A DNA stretch of 6,926 nt from an uncultured Oscillibacter sp. (GTDB taxonomy: Bacteria > Bacillota > Clostridia > Oscillospirales > Oscillospiraceae). The notes under the pieces were generated by a model. The model made no database searches and had not been told where the DNA came from. It saw only the letters and a list, made by a program, of their open reading frames with translations. The stretch lies in the NCBI GenBank assembly GCA_900550685.1, contig URTS01000095.1, positions 1 through 6,926 of the forward strand. Direction: 5' to 3'. The translations under genes were made by a program, and so were the position numbers. Below are positions 5,922 to 6,926 of the stretch, in pieces (the stretch's first letter is position 1; each line of letters opens with the position of its first letter).

Positions 5922-6509
5922 ATGAAGCATACGCGCTTGCTTTTGCTGGCCACGGCACTGGCCATCTCCCTCACCGCCTGCGGCGGCTCCCAAGCAGATA
6001 CGCCAGCAGAGCCGGAAACGCCCCCCAGCGTTGCCGCAATAGACGATGCCGTGGCCGCTATACAGGAAGAGGTCGAGCAAATGGCACAGACATCGGAATC
6101 CATCACGCCGAAAAATCCCTCCAAAATCCTGCCGAAAGAATCCGGGGAGGCCCCAGAGGCTTTCCCAAGCAGTTATGCGCTGGAAGCGGATTCCCCAACG
6201 GAGGCTTACAGCAAAGTGCTGTGGTACATCTTCCAATACGGTCTCCTTCCCGGCGAGACTAGCTGGCCGACCTACACCTACTCGGAGTGTGCCCCCGGCG
6301 ACAGCTATGCCGTTTATGACATTGACAACGACGGCCGGGAGGAACTGCTGTTTTCCCTTTCCGGCACTACCTATGTGTGGGAATACCGTGACAGCGTTCT
6401 CTATGAGGAACTAAGGGCTTTTACGTATGGCCTGATCATCAAATGCAAAAATGCCTGCCGCGATGCGGCAGGCATTTTTAACTGCATACTTGCAGTTTTT
6501 ACTTGCTGA
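5922..6509 (+). CDS. Lipoprotein, function unknown, probably 3'-truncated
   Basis: This 195-residue open frame starts with a signal peptide and lipobox LTAC (C20 lipidated), so the product should be anchored outside the membrane. A low-complexity Pro/Glu/Ala linker (about 24-80) follows, then a small domain with TEAYSKVLWYIFQYG and YAVYDIDNDGREELLF. The DxDxDG run (133-138) looks like a calcium-binding-type loop of the kind seen in FG-GAP or EF-hand-like repeats. After YEELRAF (about 161-167) the sequence stops looking like a folded domain. The last 20 residues (from about K176) are encoded by the terminator hairpins at 6447-6500 and include four cysteines. I infer that the original 3' end was lost and the frame now runs into the neighbour's terminator. 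The start is supported by GGGGTGGA at 5908-5915 and a strong promoter. Its tail overlaps the glutamate synthase gene tail-to-tail by 11 bases. Confidence 0.6.
   Translation: MKHTRLLLLATALAISLTACGGSQADTPAEPETPPSVAAIDDAVAAIQEEVEQMAQTSESITPKNPSKILPKESGEAPEAFPSSYALEADSPTEAYSKVLWYIFQYGLLPGETSWPTYTYSECAPGDSYAVYDIDNDGREELLFSLSGTTYVWEYRDSVLYEELRAFTYGLIIKCKNACRDAAGIFNCILAVFTC
6447..6479. terminator. Bidirectional intrinsic terminator
   Basis: A perfect 15-bp stem (6447-6461 with 6465-6479) has a 3-base loop and is A-rich on the 5' side and T-rich on the 3' side, so it has a U-tract in both directions. It lies between convergent genes. On the minus strand it follows the glutamate synthase stop by about 20 bases and should be that gene's terminator. 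On the plus strand it lies inside the open frame of the lipoprotein gene, ahead of the stop codon at 6507-6509. Confidence 0.88.
6480..6500 (+). terminator. Second, smaller terminator-like hairpin
   Basis: AACTGCA (6480-6486) pairs with TGCAGTT (6491-6497) across a 4-base loop, with a T run at 6496-6500 on the plus strand. It directly adjoins the larger bidirectional terminator and reaches the stop codon of the minus-strand glutamate synthase gene (6499-6501). It may back up termination of rightward transcripts. Confidence 0.5.
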
Positions 6510-6926
6510 GGGCTTCGTCGATGGCCTTGGCGGCAGCCTTGCCTGCGCCCATGGCCAGAATGACGGTAGCCGCACCGGTGACGGCGTCGCCGCCGGCGTA
6601 GACGTGCTCACGAGAGGTCAGGCCGTCCTCGTTGACCACGATGCCGCCCTTCTTGTTGATCTCCAGGCCCTTGGTAGTGGACTTGATGAGGGGGTTGGGG
6701 CTGGTGCCCAGAGCCATGATGACGCAGTCCACGTCCAGGTCGAACTCGCTGCCGGGAACCTCGATGGGGCGGCGGCGGCCGGAAGCATCAGGCTCGCCCA
6801 GTTCCATCTTGATGCAGCGGATCTTGTTGACGTTGTCGTTCTCGTCGGCCATGATCTCCACGGGGTTGTTGAGGGTCTTGAAGATGATGCCCTCTTCCTC
6901 GGCGTGCTCCACCTCTTCCTTACGGG
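6499..6926 (-). CDS. gltA: Glutamate synthase (NADPH) small subunit, homotetrameric type, 3' part
   Basis: Only the C-terminal 141 or so residues are in the window; the gene runs off the right edge. The product belongs to the FAD/NAD(P)H-dependent glutamate synthase small-subunit family (GltA/GltD type), which passes electrons from NAD(P)H for glutamate formation or, in relatives such as NfnB/SudA, other redox reactions. Visible motifs are RKEEVEHAEEEG, KMELGEPDASGRRRPIE, the nucleotide-domain stretch DVDCVIMALGTSPNPLI and the C-terminal FAD-binding block HVYAGGDAVTGAATVILAMG followed by GKAAAKAIDEAL. The GTG at 6912 is an internal valine, not a start: the family sequence continues upstream to the edge. 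Codon choice is strongly biased (AAG, ATC, CTG), suggesting high expression. Without the N-terminal half, glutamate synthase cannot be told from a paralogous electron-bifurcating subunit. Confidence 0.9.
   Translation of the reverse strand, partial: RKEEVEHAEEEGIIFKTLNNPVEIMADENDNVNKIRCIKMELGEPDASGRRRPIEVPGSEFDLDVDCVIMALGTSPNPLIKSTTKGLEINKKGGIVVNEDGLTSREHVYAGGDAVTGAATVILAMGAGKAAAKAIDEALSK

Noticed and set aside
1..6926. CRISPR arrays, insertion sequences, tRNA or rRNA genes, riboswitches
   Set aside because: I saw no spaced direct repeats, transposase, terminal inverted repeats with target duplication, tRNA cloverleaf or known aptamer core anywhere in the window.

Overview
The window is a GC-rich stretch of bacterial chromosome. 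Its genes are Gram-positive in style: strong purine Shine-Dalgarno sites, sigma-A promoters, intrinsic terminators and lipobox lipoproteins. The two dipicolinate synthase genes point to an endospore former. High GC, a clostridial-type MurC and a homotetrameric-type glutamate synthase suggest a Clostridia member such as a gut Oscillospiraceae relative. That placement is inferred from gene style, not from a database match.

Layout, left to right. Positions 1-276 hold no supportable gene. They contain a good leftward sigma-A promoter (26-54) that must drive something beyond the left edge, an inverted repeat (72-93) and a GC hairpin (234-263) that closes the dpa operon. On the minus strand, cca (1738-3078), dpaA (846-1676) and dpaB (277-849) run leftward in that order. 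The dpaA and dpaB genes overlap by four bases. Between cca and dpaA lies a hairpin (1680-1730) whose downstream arm covers part of the dpaA Shine-Dalgarno site. A compact divergent promoter region (about 3079-3230) separates cca from the rightward group murC (3231-4625), a ProX/YbaK-type prolyl-tRNA editing gene (4627-5175) and a leucine-zipper lipoprotein gene (5185-5835). A strong terminator (5874-5921) follows, and a near-consensus sigma-A promoter overlaps its upstream half. That promoter drives a second lipoprotein gene (5922-6509), which looks 3'-truncated and reads through the next terminator. The right edge carries the 3' part of a convergent glutamate synthase small-subunit gene (6499 to beyond 6926).

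Functions. DpaA and DpaB make dipicolinic acid for the spore core. MurC adds L-alanine to UDP-MurNAc in peptidoglycan synthesis. Cca and the ProX-like protein both serve tRNA quality: CCA-end synthesis and clearing of mischarged tRNA(Pro). The glutamate synthase belongs to nitrogen assimilation. The two lipoproteins have no recognised function.

The most interesting signal is a regulatory layout seen twice, at 1680-1730 (weaker) and 5861-5924 (clearer). A hairpin holds the downstream gene's Shine-Dalgarno site in its 3' arm, and a promoter lies inside or across the 5' arm. Transcripts reading in from upstream would fold and stop or hide the site, while transcripts starting at the nested promoter would lack the 5' arm and stay translatable. 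No new enzymatic or defence system is visible.
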